Of a stretch of 64,000 nucleotides of DNA, positions 40,289-49,856 are shown in pieces (the first letter of the stretch is position 1; every line of letters starts with the position of its first letter). The DNA is from WJKR01 sp964556395. Its GTDB lineage: Archaea; Nanobdellota; Nanobdellia; Woesearchaeales; WJKR01. Location of the stretch: contig CAZKVR010000002.1 in assembly GCA_964556395.1 (NCBI GenBank), forward strand, positions 1-64,000. The letters are read 5' to 3'. Below the pieces are notes generated by a model that saw only the letters and a program-made list of their open reading frames with translations, made no database searches and was not told where the DNA came from. A program made the translations under genes and the position numbers.

Positions 40289-43105
40289 GTGAGCGACACG
40301 CCACAGCAACGGAAGGAGACGTTCCTGGAAGAAGTTCAGGACCTGGTTGAGAAGTATGTAGTCCGAAGAGTAACATTCCGCAAGAACAACGTTCTCAAGA
40401 ATTATGAGCTCCACCTCACTGACGAGAGCATCAAAAAACTCTTAGGCTTCGCGGAACAGTTCTCTGAAGAAGGCCCCACAGGAATAAACCTGGATGGATT
40501 GTACCGATGGACCCACAAATTATGGGATGCGCAGACGCCTGCCTACAAGGGAATCCGAGCAGACGAGCAAGGACCCGCCATTACCAAGCAGGACATGAAG
40601 CGCATCGACAACACCATCTTCGGCAAACATACGGAAGCTTCGATTTCAGGTGATAAAGCCCAAGGCAGCTCGCAACCTTCAGGGAATGATCCCTCCCAAA
40701 CAGAGAAAGACGGACTGAAAGAATGGAAACACAATACATCTCCTGAACAGCGCAAGAAGGAATTCCTCAAAGATATCCAAAGTATCATCGAAACATACCT
40801 CATTGGAGACAGGAAACCCTCGTCCCAAGAGATCAGAAAACGCTTCGGACTCCACATACCTGACATAGAGTTGTGGGAGAAGAAGCCGAAGAAGAACACC
40901 ACATACCTGGCATGGCTGCGGAAGAACATCCCGAAGTTCGGCTACACAGACACCATCAAAAAATACGTCCATCAATGGATTATCCAAGGAGTATGGCTGC
41001 AACAACCCCCTGCATACAGGATTACGCAGGACAACACTCTCAAGGATGAGGATATCGCTCCCATCGACGTTCTCCTGACGAGATTCGCGAATAAGGCCCA
41101 GCAGATCGCCGAGACAGAAAGAACTAAAGGAGGGTTTGAAAAGAACGCCGAGCACGCTGAAGACTACAACCCCTCCAAGAATGAAAAGAAAGATGATGAG
41201 GAAGAGACCAATCAGGAGGGCCTGTTCTTCTATACATGGTGGGCGTTCAAGGACGAGAGTATCGTCAAGGACCTGAACGACAAGAGCCGTTACCCGCGTC
41301 GCATCGGAAAGGGGAGCAGGCCTCGTTACGAGGAGGAGCCGACGAAGGACAAGAACGTCATGGACACTAACGAGAAGCCTCATGGAGAGGCTGTGGACGC
41401 GGTCTACCTAGGCATCGGCGGCACGACGAGGAGCGAGGTGCCGTTCGAGGATTCCGAGAAGATACCGCCCCAGGAGCTAGAAGGTTTCCCTGTCGTCGGA
41501 CTCGGCGTCGCTATCGCTCAGCGCAAGGACTTCCCCGAGCCCATAAGCTTCAAGACGATGAATACGAAGCGGAAAGACCAGATCATCTACGAGTTCCTGC
41601 CGAAGGAGGACCTGCGGTGGAAGTGGCAGTGGCGTCGTATAGGAGGTAAGAAGAAGCGCAAGGTCAAGGTCAAGGTCGTCGACAACGACAAGGTGATGGG
41701 CACTCACCAGAGCCTGGACCTCTACACCCTCAAGCAAGCTCTCACTGACGAACAGCTCAAGACCATCATGGATGACAAGACGCTCGGCGTGGAAGGTGCG
41801 ACCGTCACACTCCACACGGATGCAGGAAGCACGAGCATCGGCAAGACCGTGAAGGATGGCATTCTGGAAATAGACAGCGACAAGGTTCCTGCAGGGGGTT
41901 TCTGGCCCATAGCCAAGAAGAACTCCTGGACCGGCATCAACGATGACAAGAACGCAAAGGCAGTGCACCCGTGGCCGCCGGGAAGCCAGCTCGTCCTCAA
42001 GGAGGACTTGATTGTCATCATCCCGATGGACGCTGACGGTCCGAAGAAGCCGGAGCTGCGCATCACCATCGCAAACAACGACGATCACCCCCGACCGAAG
42101 GAGAAGAAGTGGGGCCAGGACCGGATGGCGAGTTTCGAGCCTGGCAAGACGGAGAATTCGCAACATGTCTTCCAACTCATAGGGACTAACGTCTCAAACT
42201 TGAAGAACAAGCCTTCCATCATCTGTTACGTCGTCAAACTCAACGACAGCAACAAGAAGGTGAACCGGACCAAGCCACCCTTCGACAAGATAGCCCAAGT
42301 GGAACGACAGGACATCTGGCAGTCTTACTTCGTCACGAAGAAAGGGGACTCAGCATCGCAGTGGAAGCCGTTCAACAACTACCACGAGCTCTCTAAACAG
42401 ATGAACAATACCATCATCGCGACGAGCATCACCGTACCTGGGGATGCCAACGGCAAGTACGCCATCTGGGCGTTCCTCACAGAAGGTCAGCCCGAAATCA
42501 ACAACTTCAAGGACCTGACGGACAGGTCGTTGGACTTCAACTACTACGAGTTCAAGGTCGACAATGGCAAGATGCAGTCAGACTCCCGCGCGAAGAAGAG
42601 CGAGAAACAGGCGTCCAAGGATATCAAGAACCTTGGCGAAGAGTTCCAGAAGCTCGCAGAAAAGGCGGACAAGGATTCGCGGGTGACGAGCTTCAGCAAG
42701 AAGGAGAAGCAGCACTGCGCCAGCATGCTGGATGACATCATCACTTTCCAGAAGGAGGTGGCGAGCCTCGTACGTTCGGATCCCTCCCAGATAGGCGCAT
42801 TGAAGTCAGCGGTGAGCCTCGGTCTGTGGGCGCGTGAAGCGGAGGACAAAAAAGCCGCTAAGGACGTCCCTGACAAAACCCTCAAGTCATTGGTTGGGAA
42901 CGACAAGGGCTTGAAAGGTCTCCAAGAACAGCTCCGTGCGAACGCCAATATGACTTTAGACTTCGGTGATGCGAAGCTGAAGCAGGTGCATTCCTTCGGC
43001 AAGGATCACCTCATGGCGATCAAAACGCTGCTGGACAACATGGAGACCTTCAACCGGAACAACAATCCCATCACTCCGGCTATCCGCAATACCGCATCGA
43101 AATAA
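40289..43105 (+). CDS. Large multidomain protein of unknown function
   Basis: 938 residues starting at GTG, no signal peptide. The first 280 residues hold two similar modules: RKETFLEEVQDLVEKYVV...PAYKGI and RKKEFLKDIQSIIETYLI...PAYRIT, an internal duplication. The middle has a basic strand (KKKRKVKVKVVDND) and an Ig-like module GVEGATVTLHTDAGSTSIGK like that in the preceding gene. The C-terminal 200 residues are helical. Third in the same operon. No catalytic motif is recognised. It may be a scaffold. Confidence 0.65.
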   Translation: MSDTPQQRKETFLEEVQDLVEKYVVRRVTFRKNNVLKNYELHLTDESIKKLLGFAEQFSEEGPTGINLDGLYRWTHKLWDAQTPAYKGIRADEQGPAITKQDMKRIDNTIFGKHTEASISGDKAQGSSQPSGNDPSQTEKDGLKEWKHNTSPEQRKKEFLKDIQSIIETYLIGDRKPSSQEIRKRFGLHIPDIELWEKKPKKNTTYLAWLRKNIPKFGYTDTIKKYVHQWIIQGVWLQQPPAYRITQDNTLKDEDIAPIDVLLTRFANKAQQIAETERTKGGFEKNAEHAEDYNPSKNEKKDDEEETNQEGLFFYTWWAFKDESIVKDLNDKSRYPRRIGKGSRPRYEEEPTKDKNVMDTNEKPHGEAVDAVYLGIGGTTRSEVPFEDSEKIPPQELEGFPVVGLGVAIAQRKDFPEPISFKTMNTKRKDQIIYEFLPKEDLRWKWQWRRIGGKKKRKVKVKVVDNDKVMGTHQSLDLYTLKQALTDEQLKTIMDDKTLGVEGATVTLHTDAGSTSIGKTVKDGILEIDSDKVPAGGFWPIAKKNSWTGINDDKNAKAVHPWPPGSQLVLKEDLIVIIPMDADGPKKPELRITIANNDDHPRPKEKKWGQDRMASFEPGKTENSQHVFQLIGTNVSNLKNKPSIICYVVKLNDSNKKVNRTKPPFDKIAQVERQDIWQSYFVTKKGDSASQWKPFNNYHELSKQMNNTIIATSITVPGDANGKYAIWAFLTEGQPEINNFKDLTDRSLDFNYYEFKVDNGKMQSDSRAKKSEKQASKDIKNLGEEFQKLAEKADKDSRVTSFSKKEKQHCASMLDDIITFQKEVASLVRSDPSQIGALKSAVSLGLWAREAEDKKAAKDVPDKTLKSLVGNDKGLKGLQEQLRANANMTLDFGDAKLKQVHSFGKDHLMAIKTLLDNMETFNRNNNPITPAIRNTASK

Positions 43106-43117
43106 AGGTGATTACGA

Positions 43118-44110
43118 ATGCTAGAACTCTTCAAGCTACGGGCGAGCCACATCTTCACCTCGAGCAAGAGGCTCGCGAAGCACTTCAGGGCGATCGCGAA
43201 GGACGAGGAGGCCCTCAACGAGAGCGTCAACGCGAAGATCAACGAGCTCAAGGAGAATTTCAGCGAGGGCGGCGAACCCGAAGCGATTGACAGGAAGCTT
43301 CGTGAGGCTGTCAAGGAGCTCCAGAAATATTATTCCGAGATCGTCTTCCGAACCGAAGAAGACGCCGACCTCTACATCTTCCGCGACGAGCAGGACATCC
43401 TTGAGTTGTATAGGGGTCTTTACAAGGTGTTCGAGCACTTGAAGAAGGCGCTCCCTCAGGACCAGGAGGATGCCCAGGCCATCGCAAAACTACTCAATGA
43501 GATTCATGAGGAGGGTAAGAAGCTTTCGGATATCATCAACCAGTCGAAGCGCAAGATGCGCGACCAGAAGCGCCAGCACGAGCGTTTCCGAGACCACGTC
43601 TACCAGCTACGTCAGGAGTTCAAGCAGCGGCACGCCGGCAAGGAGTTGCGGCGAGGCGCGAAGAAGCACTCAAAGCTAAACAAGCATGAGGAGAAAGAAG
43701 CGAAAGAACTCGAGGATCACCTCGCCCGCATCGAGGAGCTAACAAAGAAGCAGGAGCAGCAGGACAAGCTCCGGAAGAAGGAGCTCGAGAAGGTCCATGA
43801 GATTACGGAGGACCTCGCCAAGGATGTCACCCAAGACCTCAAGCTCCTAGAGGACGTCCTGCAAGACGTCAGGCTCGTCCTCAATTATGCGGTCCTCCAT
43901 TTCTTCCATGCGAAGGAGTTCGAGCAAGAATTGCAGCAAGCGGTCCAGGGCATCCCTGGCTTGTTCCCTGAGAACAGGGCGTTGTTCCAGAACATCATCA
44001 AGACCTACCTGCTCGACTGGGAGCAGGAACGGCAGCGTAAGGAATACAGGCTCATGAAGAAGCTGAAGAGGCGTACGAGGAAGAACGCGCACCAGCAAGC
44101 GAGCGTTTGA
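43118..44110 (+). CDS. Long coiled-coil protein
   Basis: 330 residues, nearly all heptad repeats (KAKINELKENF-type segments; EEKEAKELEDHLARIEELTK; QEQQDKLRKKELEKVHEITE). Unusually high Lys, Glu and Gln. A more globular stretch lies near LRLVLNYAVLHFFHAKEFEQ-like residues 245-280. The C-terminus is basic. Fourth in the operon. Family not recognised. Confidence 0.65.
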   Translation: MLELFKLRASHIFTSSKRLAKHFRAIAKDEEALNESVNAKINELKENFSEGGEPEAIDRKLREAVKELQKYYSEIVFRTEEDADLYIFRDEQDILELYRGLYKVFEHLKKALPQDQEDAQAIAKLLNEIHEEGKKLSDIINQSKRKMRDQKRQHERFRDHVYQLRQEFKQRHAGKELRRGAKKHSKLNKHEEKEAKELEDHLARIEELTKKQEQQDKLRKKELEKVHEITEDLAKDVTQDLKLLEDVLQDVRLVLNYAVLHFFHAKEFEQELQQAVQGIPGLFPENRALFQNIIKTYLLDWEQERQRKEYRLMKKLKRRTRKNAHQQASV

Positions 44111-44121
44111 GGTGAACTATC

Positions 44122-44508
44122 ATGGCACAGTTTGATGAACCGAAAGGAAGGATTAGCATCTTGGTAGGTATACTGGTGACCGCCCTCGGCCTGGTACCCT
44201 TGCTCAACACGTGGGGCTTTATCGGGTTCAACTGGCCCGAGGTCGTGCTCAACCTGATTCCGGGCATCGCCATCTGGGCTATACCGGCGTTGGCATTGTT
44301 CCTGTTCGCGGACGCGGTCGACGAGGACGACACTATCCGTGCAGTGACCGTCATCCTAGGCTTGGTGTTCCTGGTGTTCGGCGCGGTCCAAATCCTGAAC
44401 AAGTTCGGCGTCATCGGATTCGGCCTCGACCTGGGCGACACGGCGTATCAGATCGCGTTCGCAGTGGAGGGGTTATTCCTCACCATCGCGACGTTCGCCA
44501 TGGACTAG
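44122..44508 (+). CDS. Small four-helix membrane protein
   Basis: 128 residues with helices near 12-32, 42-62, 72-92 and 104-127 joined by short loops (FADAVDEDD between the second and third). It closes the five-gene run that starts at 39035, with an 11-nt gap to the coiled-coil gene. Not recognised. Confidence 0.6.
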   Translation: MAQFDEPKGRISILVGILVTALGLVPLLNTWGFIGFNWPEVVLNLIPGIAIWAIPALALFLFADAVDEDDTIRAVTVILGLVFLVFGAVQILNKFGVIGFGLDLGDTAYQIAFAVEGLFLTIATFAMD

Positions 44509-44548
44509 GAGCAACTTTTTTATACTATCTCCTTATCTTCTTCCTACT

Positions 44549-45697
44549 ATGTCGAAGCATCTGAAGTCCAGGCGACTCCATGAGCTTAAGCGGGCCGTCC
44601 GGCAACTGGAAGGTTTTCTTGACAAGCTGGAGCGTTACGAGCGGCGGGACGAGAAGTATTACAGGTCCGCGTTGGAGGATGAGGCGCGGCTGCAGAAGCT
44701 TGATGAACGCTTGTCGTCCTACCCTGAACGTTACCAAGAAGCCATCCGTGTTTTCAGGGAGTCGTTCGCGAAGGATAAGGAGCTCCGCTTCCCGCCGCAC
44801 AAGCCCGGTTCTGAAGAGTGGTTCCAGAAGTATTTCGAGCGATACCCCCACCAGAAGAAGGCTTTCGTGCGTGAGGAGAAGAAGCTGAAGGATAAGTTGG
44901 CAGAGGACCGCGAAGCCATCGCCAAGGAGTACCAGGACTTGGCCAGGGAGACTTATGACTCCTTCTCGAACATCAAGAAGGATTACGAGCGCATGCGCCA
45001 CATTCTCAAGAGCGTAGAAAGCATAAAGGGCGGTTTGGAAAGTGACGGCATCTCTTTCGAATTCCTGCCAGAATTCCTGAAACTCGTCGGATCAGCGGTC
45101 AAGAAAGGCGAGGATGCGGTCAAGCGACTGGTTGATGCCTTGAAGGCTGAGGAATCCTTCGGCGAGGAGTTGGAGAGGCATTGGAAGGACGTCGTCCGTC
45201 CGCCGGCGGAAGCTCGTAAAGGCGACCTCGAGTACGTCCGTCTCGAACTCGACGATTTGCGATCGAAGTTCGAGAAGGAAGAAGAACTGCTCAAAGAGAG
45301 CGAGGTGGAGCTGACGAACGAGTTCTCGCCGGAAGGGTCTGACAGGACGTACGAGGTGTTCTGCACCCGCAAGGCGAAGAAAGACCTCAACCACCACCTC
45401 GAGGACCGGCTGCTCTCCCACTTCCCGATGATGGTCGACGTGGCGCGGCAGGGCTTTTCGAGGAACAAGTCGTACCGGTTCCTGCCCGACGGGGTCATCG
45501 ATGCCAAGCTAGACGACGGCGCTCGCGTCCTCTACAAGGTGGAGCACGGCCAGGTGTTGGTCCTCAGGGTTTTCAGCAGTTCCGACCACGACGACGAGTA
45601 CGTGGCGTTCACGAACGATCGTGACGCTATCAGGAAGGAAATCAAGAGGTGTTCTTCGAAGATGGAACTCTTCACCCCTCACAAGATTGCTGCGTGA
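44549..45697 (+). CDS. Coiled-coil protein with C-terminal RelE/ParE-like domain
   Basis: 382 residues. Residues 1-290 are helical, with heptads (RLHELKRAVRQLEGFLDKLE; LELDDLRSKFEKEEELLKES). Residues 295-370 look like a RelE/ParE fold: TYEVFCTRKAKKDLNHHL, then DDGARVLYKVEHGQVLVLRV and a final strand DDEYVAF. RelE proteins are mRNA-cleaving toxins, but this fusion has no visible antitoxin partner and the catalytic residues cannot be judged. It has its own TATA box (around 44514-44525, about 29 nt upstream). Confidence 0.55.
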   Translation: MSKHLKSRRLHELKRAVRQLEGFLDKLERYERRDEKYYRSALEDEARLQKLDERLSSYPERYQEAIRVFRESFAKDKELRFPPHKPGSEEWFQKYFERYPHQKKAFVREEKKLKDKLAEDREAIAKEYQDLARETYDSFSNIKKDYERMRHILKSVESIKGGLESDGISFEFLPEFLKLVGSAVKKGEDAVKRLVDALKAEESFGEELERHWKDVVRPPAEARKGDLEYVRLELDDLRSKFEKEEELLKESEVELTNEFSPEGSDRTYEVFCTRKAKKDLNHHLEDRLLSHFPMMVDVARQGFSRNKSYRFLPDGVIDAKLDDGARVLYKVEHGQVLVLRVFSSSDHDDEYVAFTNDRDAIRKEIKRCSSKMELFTPHKIAA

Positions 45698-45776
45698 GGA
45701 AATGGCGGGACGTCACAGAGCGACGAGCGCAAGGATATCCTATAAGGAAATCATCTGACATTGAGAACAACGAGCT

Positions 45777-46031
45777 TCAGTTGATGGAAACCTTCTTGCC
45801 GAGCGACTGGCCCGGCATGCCTTTGTCGAACACGACCCTGACGGCGCCGTTGCCGCCGTGCGCCGAGGCGATGGTTCCCGTGAGGTCTTGCTTGCCAGTG
45901 TTCCAGGACACCTTCTTGCCGACGAGCTTCTCCGCCTCTTCGCGGGTGTTGCAGTCTTTCGGCTGGACGATGAGCTGGTTGCCGTCGGTGGTGTGACGGT
46001 TCTGACGGTAGTGGACGATGACTCCTTCCAT
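45777..46031 (-). CDS. rpl35ae: Ribosomal protein L35Ae (eL33)
   Basis: 84 residues. EGVIVHYRQNRHTTDGNQLI, EAEKLVGKKVSW and NGAVRVVFDKGMPGQSLGKK match archaeal L35Ae. ATG at 46031 is chosen because the TATA box (46053-46064) covers the upstream in-frame ATG at 46055, so that codon would not be transcribed. Confidence 0.9.
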   Translation of the reverse strand: MEGVIVHYRQNRHTTDGNQLIVQPKDCNTREEAEKLVGKKVSWNTGKQDLTGTIASAHGGNGAVRVVFDKGMPGQSLGKKVSIN

Positions 46032-46052
46032 GGTGTCGGGAGAACCAGCGTC

Positions 46053-46064
46053 CATTTATAAAGG
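46053..46064 (-). promoter_or_regulatory. TATA box of rpl35ae
   Basis: ACCTTTATAAAT on the minus strand is centred 27 nt before the ATG at 46031. It decides the start codon. Confidence 0.7.
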
Positions 46065-46075
46065 TTGTGCCTTTT

Positions 46076-47944
46076 TCATCGGCGCTTGAGTTTGCGCAGC
46101 ACCGACCGGTTGCCCTTCCACACCAACGCCTCTTTAAGCACTTCCGAGATGTGCTCGACCGGAACCAGCGTTATCTTCTTGAGCCGGTCCTTGTCGATGA
46201 CGATGTCCTGCATGTTCGCCTTGGGGACTATGACACGCTTGACACCGGTGTCGATGGCCGCATCGATCTTGCTCGACACCCCGCCGATGGGCAACACTTC
46301 GCCCCTGACCGAGAGCGAGCCGGTCATGGCGACATCCTGCCTGACAGGGATGTCTTTCAACGCTGATATGATGGCGGTCGCCACCGCGACGGAGGCTGAG
46401 TCCCCTTCCACGCCTTCGTAGGTCTGCAGGAACTGGAGGTAGATGTCGTGCTTCTTCCGGATGTCAGTGCCGAACGCCCGCATGATGATAGCTGAGACGT
46501 TCTGGACGGCTTCCTTGGCGATCTCTCCGAGCTTGCCTGTCGCGACGATCTCCTTCTTATCACCGCCGGGCGTGACTTCGGCTTCGATCGGAAGGATTAT
46601 GCCTGACAGGGAGTGCTCGGCGCCGATGACGGCGAGCCCGTTGACCCGTCCGATCTTCTCGCCCTTGACGGTGATGACCTCGTATTCTTTCTTCCGTTCG
46701 ATGTACTTGTCGGCGATCTGCTTCTCAAGGCTCCTGGAGGACTGGCGTGCTTCTTTGAAGTGGACCGGCTGGACGAGGGATGCCTTGCGCTCTTTCGCCA
46801 CGTCACCGGCTGCCCTGACGAGTCCTCCGAGTTCTCGCAGCCTGAGGGTGAGGTGTCCTTTGCGGTTGGCGTTCCTCCTCGCTTCTTCGATGAGCTGTTC
46901 TACAGCTTGACGTGAGAAGTGCGGGATCTTGCCGTCCTTGCGCACCTCTTGGGCGACGAAGGTGGCTATCATCTGCCGGTTCTCCGCCGTGTCGGGCATG
47001 GTCTCTTGCATGTACACCTCGTACCCGTAGCCTGTTATACGGCTCCGTAGGGCTGGGTGCATGTGCTTTATCGTCTCGAGGTTGCCTGCCGCGACGAGGA
47101 TGAAATTGCAGGGCACCGGCTCTGTCCGGACCATAGCGCCGGCCGACCGTTCGGACTGTCCGGTGATGGCGAACTTGCGCTCCTGCAAGGCCGTCAACAG
47201 TTCCTGTTGGGTGTTCGGAGCCAACGTGGCGATCTCGTCTATGAAGAGGACACCCATGTGCGCCTTGTGTATCATCCCCGCTACGACGCGTTCGTGCGCC
47301 GGCGTGCCTAGGCCTCCTGATTGGAACGGGTCGTGGAGGACGTCTCCTAACAGTGCGCCTGCGTGGCTGCCGGTGGCGTCGAAGAACGGCGCTTGTTGCC
47401 GTCCGAAATTGTCGACGATGGCTTTGGGCGGAGAGCCTTGTTTTCCCGAGAACCGCTTGCCCATGTTGAGGAACATGGCGAATCCGACGAGGATGGCGAT
47501 ACCTCCTAGGAAGAAGGCTGTGAACATTATGTCTGAGTCATAGCGTTCGCGAACCCACCATGGTATGAGCATGGCTGCGATGGCGACGACGAGCATGATG
47601 ATGGATTGGTTCTTGAACGCGCCTGCGCTCTCCATCTTGCCTTTGGCGACGACCTGGCGCCCCTGGCCGCCAGGGACCGTCCTGATAAGAGGTTGGTTCT
47701 CGTCGTTCGGATTGGGGAATGAGAGTGTGTCGACAAGCTTTTCCTTCGGCAAGAGTTCTGCGAGGGCTAGTCCGAGCATGCTCTTGCCCGTGCCTGGCGC
47801 TCCGATGAGGAGTACGTGGCGTCGTTGCTGGGCTGCCTTGCGGATGATGTCGACGGCTGATTTCTGGCCTACGACCTGGTCGATGATCTTCTTGCTCGTC
47901 TTGATCTCGGCAGTGCTCTTGAAGTCGAACTCCTTCTTCGCCAT
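46076..47944 (-). CDS. lonB: ATP-dependent protease LonB (membrane-anchored)
   Basis: 622 residues. Archaeal LonB fuses an AAA+ domain with a serine protease. Walker A GAPGTGKSML is near residue 50. Two membrane helices (VVAIAAMLIPWWV; FFLGGIAILVGFAMFL) are inserted after the first part of the AAA+ module, as in LonB. The protease has the Ser/Lys dyad in GDSASVAVA and GGVSSKIDAAID. It degrades misfolded and membrane proteins. ATG at 47944 fits the TATA box at 47970-47981; an ATG 8 codons earlier would start almost inside it. Confidence 0.95.
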   Translation of the reverse strand: MAKKEFDFKSTAEIKTSKKIIDQVVGQKSAVDIIRKAAQQRRHVLLIGAPGTGKSMLGLALAELLPKEKLVDTLSFPNPNDENQPLIRTVPGGQGRQVVAKGKMESAGAFKNQSIIMLVVAIAAMLIPWWVRERYDSDIMFTAFFLGGIAILVGFAMFLNMGKRFSGKQGSPPKAIVDNFGRQQAPFFDATGSHAGALLGDVLHDPFQSGGLGTPAHERVVAGMIHKAHMGVLFIDEIATLAPNTQQELLTALQERKFAITGQSERSAGAMVRTEPVPCNFILVAAGNLETIKHMHPALRSRITGYGYEVYMQETMPDTAENRQMIATFVAQEVRKDGKIPHFSRQAVEQLIEEARRNANRKGHLTLRLRELGGLVRAAGDVAKERKASLVQPVHFKEARQSSRSLEKQIADKYIERKKEYEVITVKGEKIGRVNGLAVIGAEHSLSGIILPIEAEVTPGGDKKEIVATGKLGEIAKEAVQNVSAIIMRAFGTDIRKKHDIYLQFLQTYEGVEGDSASVAVATAIISALKDIPVRQDVAMTGSLSVRGEVLPIGGVSSKIDAAIDTGVKRVIVPKANMQDIVIDKDRLKKITLVPVEHISEVLKEALVWKGNRSVLRKLKRR

Positions 47945-47969
47945 CGGAGTGGCTACACAACGAGACATT

Positions 47970-47981
47970 GTTTATAAATGT
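47970..47981 (-). promoter_or_regulatory. TATA box of lonB
   Basis: ACATTTATAAAC on the minus strand, 31 nt before the chosen lonB start. Confidence 0.7.
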
Positions 47982-48052
47982 AATGGAAAACTCGGATGTC
48001 GTCCGGGAGATGGGGGCTAAGTGTCAATAAGGATTATTCCTCTTCAATTTGG

Positions 48053-48403
48053 ATGCGTATCCCTGACTCAGTACTGGTGCGTTGGAGCTTGGCGGTGAGC
48101 TTTATTGGCCTCATTGGTTTGGCGTGGCTGTCGACGTCCATCGAGCTTCCTGAGAGCCAGTTGTCTGAGGCGCGGTGCAGGGTTGGCGAGACGGTGAGGG
48201 TTGAGGCTGTCGTCGAGGATGTCACGACGAGTGGGAACGTCACCATCCTGTCCCTGCGCGAGGAGTGTTCGTTGGAGGCGGTGGCGTTCGAACGGTTGGA
48301 CGTGGGGGTGGGCGACCGTGTGGAAGCGTCGGGGACTGTGGAGCGGTACGAGGGCGAGCCAGAACTGTTGTTGGAACGGCTTTCGAGGCTTGAAGGACGA
48401 TAG
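48053..48403 (+). CDS. Membrane-anchored OB-fold protein
   Basis: 116 residues. One N-terminal membrane helix (RWSLAVSFIGLIGLAWL) is followed by a domain with the order of an OB-fold (GETVRVEAVVEDVTTSGNVT, LEAVAFERLDVGVGDRVEAS, GTVERYEGEPELLLERL), like the tRNA-anticodon or single-strand binding type. Its partner and ligand are unknown. Gene divergent from lonB. Confidence 0.6.
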   Translation: MRIPDSVLVRWSLAVSFIGLIGLAWLSTSIELPESQLSEARCRVGETVRVEAVVEDVTTSGNVTILSLREECSLEAVAFERLDVGVGDRVEASGTVERYEGEPELLLERLSRLEGR

Positions 48404-48444
48404 GTTTAAAAGAGCCTGGCTTCTTGCCATGGCCGTGATGCTTC

Positions 48445-49854
48445 ATGGATGAGACTGAGAGTTACAAGGTCAAGGACCTGTCATTGGCCGAGTTCGGCCG
48501 CAAGGAGATCGCCATCGCGGAGAAGGAGATGCCGGGCCTGATGGCCTTGCGCGAGAAGTACGGCCAGTCCAAGCCTTTGAAGGGCGCCAAGGTCATGGGT
48601 TCGTTGCACATGACCGTGCAGACCGCAGTCCTGATAGAGACGCTCGTAGCGTTGGGAGCTGAGGTGCGCTGGGCGTCGTGCAACATCTTCAGCACGCAGG
48701 ACCACGCCGCGGCCGCCATCGCGAAGAGCGGCGTGCCCGTCTTCGCGTGGAAGGGCGAGACGCTTGACGAGTACTGGTGGTGCACGTCCAGGGCGTTGGA
48801 TTTCGACGGCCGGGGTCCGGACCTCATCGTGGATGACGGTGGCGATGCTACCTTGATGATCCATAAGGGAGTTGATGTGGAGAAGGACCCGTCGTTGCTG
48901 GAACAGGATTGTTCTGGCGAGGGCGATGACTTCCGGGCGTTGATGAAGCGCCTCGAGGAGGAGTACCGTGAGAATCCGAGGCGATGGCAGGATGCGGCGA
49001 AGGATGTCAAGGGCGTGTCCGAGGAGACGACGACGGGCGTCCACCGGCTGTATCAGCGCAAGAAGGAAGGGACGTTGCTGTTCCCAGCGATTAATGTGAA
49101 CGATTCGGTGACGAAGAGCAAGTTCGACAACCTCTACGGCTGCCGTGAGTCGTTGGCAGATGGCATCAAGCGCGGCACGGATGTCATGGTGGCTGGCAAG
49201 ACCGTCGTGGTCTGCGGGTATGGCGACGTCGGCAAGGGGTGCTGTCAGAGCATGAAGGGCTTCGGCGCTCGCGTCATCGTGACCGAGATCGACCCTATCT
49301 GCGCGTTGCAGGCTGCCATGGAAGGATTTGAGGTTACTACGTTGGAGGATGCCTTGCCTGAGGGCGACATCTTCGTCACGGCGACAGGCAATAAGGATGT
49401 CATCACGGTCGAGCACATGGAGTCCATGAAGGACCAGGCGATCGTGTGCAACATCGGACACTTCGACAACGAGATCCAAGTCGAGAAGCTGGAGAAGCGC
49501 GGCGATGTGAAGGAGGAGAACATCAAGCCGCAGGTGGACAAGTTCGTCTTCCCGGACGGGCATGGCATCATCATGCTCTCCCGCGGCCGCCTGGTGAACT
49601 TGGGCAACGCGACCGGTCATCCGTCGTTCGTCATGAGCAACTCGTTCACCAACCAGACCTTGGCGCAGGTGGAGCTGTGGCAGAAGGAGCACGAGCTCGA
49701 CGTCTACACCCTTCCGAAAGAGCTGGATGAGGAGGTGGCCCGGCTCCACTTGGAGAAGCTCGGCGTCAGGCTGACCCGGATGTCTGAGGAGCAGGCGTCG
49801 TACATCGGCGTGCCGGTCAAGGGTCCTTTCAAGCCCGACCATTACAGGTATTGA
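48445..49854 (+). CDS. ahcY: S-adenosylhomocysteine hydrolase, bacterial type
   Basis: 469 residues. Converts S-adenosylhomocysteine to homocysteine and adenosine, relieving product inhibition of methyltransferases. Substrate motifs LHMTVQTAVLIETL, SCNIFSTQDHAAAA and the NAD-binding GYGDVGKGCCQ are intact. It carries the insertion of about 40 residues near 150-190 (DPSLLEQDCSGEGDDF...) and the C-terminus PFKPDHYRY. Both are features of bacterial and eukaryotic enzymes and are lacking in most archaeal ones, suggesting transfer. The adenosine kinase-like gene starts 2 nt after the stop codon. Confidence 0.95.
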   Translation: MDETESYKVKDLSLAEFGRKEIAIAEKEMPGLMALREKYGQSKPLKGAKVMGSLHMTVQTAVLIETLVALGAEVRWASCNIFSTQDHAAAAIAKSGVPVFAWKGETLDEYWWCTSRALDFDGRGPDLIVDDGGDATLMIHKGVDVEKDPSLLEQDCSGEGDDFRALMKRLEEEYRENPRRWQDAAKDVKGVSEETTTGVHRLYQRKKEGTLLFPAINVNDSVTKSKFDNLYGCRESLADGIKRGTDVMVAGKTVVVCGYGDVGKGCCQSMKGFGARVIVTEIDPICALQAAMEGFEVTTLEDALPEGDIFVTATGNKDVITVEHMESMKDQAIVCNIGHFDNEIQVEKLEKRGDVKEENIKPQVDKFVFPDGHGIIMLSRGRLVNLGNATGHPSFVMSNSFTNQTLAQVELWQKEHELDVYTLPKELDEEVARLHLEKLGVRLTRMSEEQASYIGVPVKGPFKPDHYRY

Positions 49855-49856
49855 GG

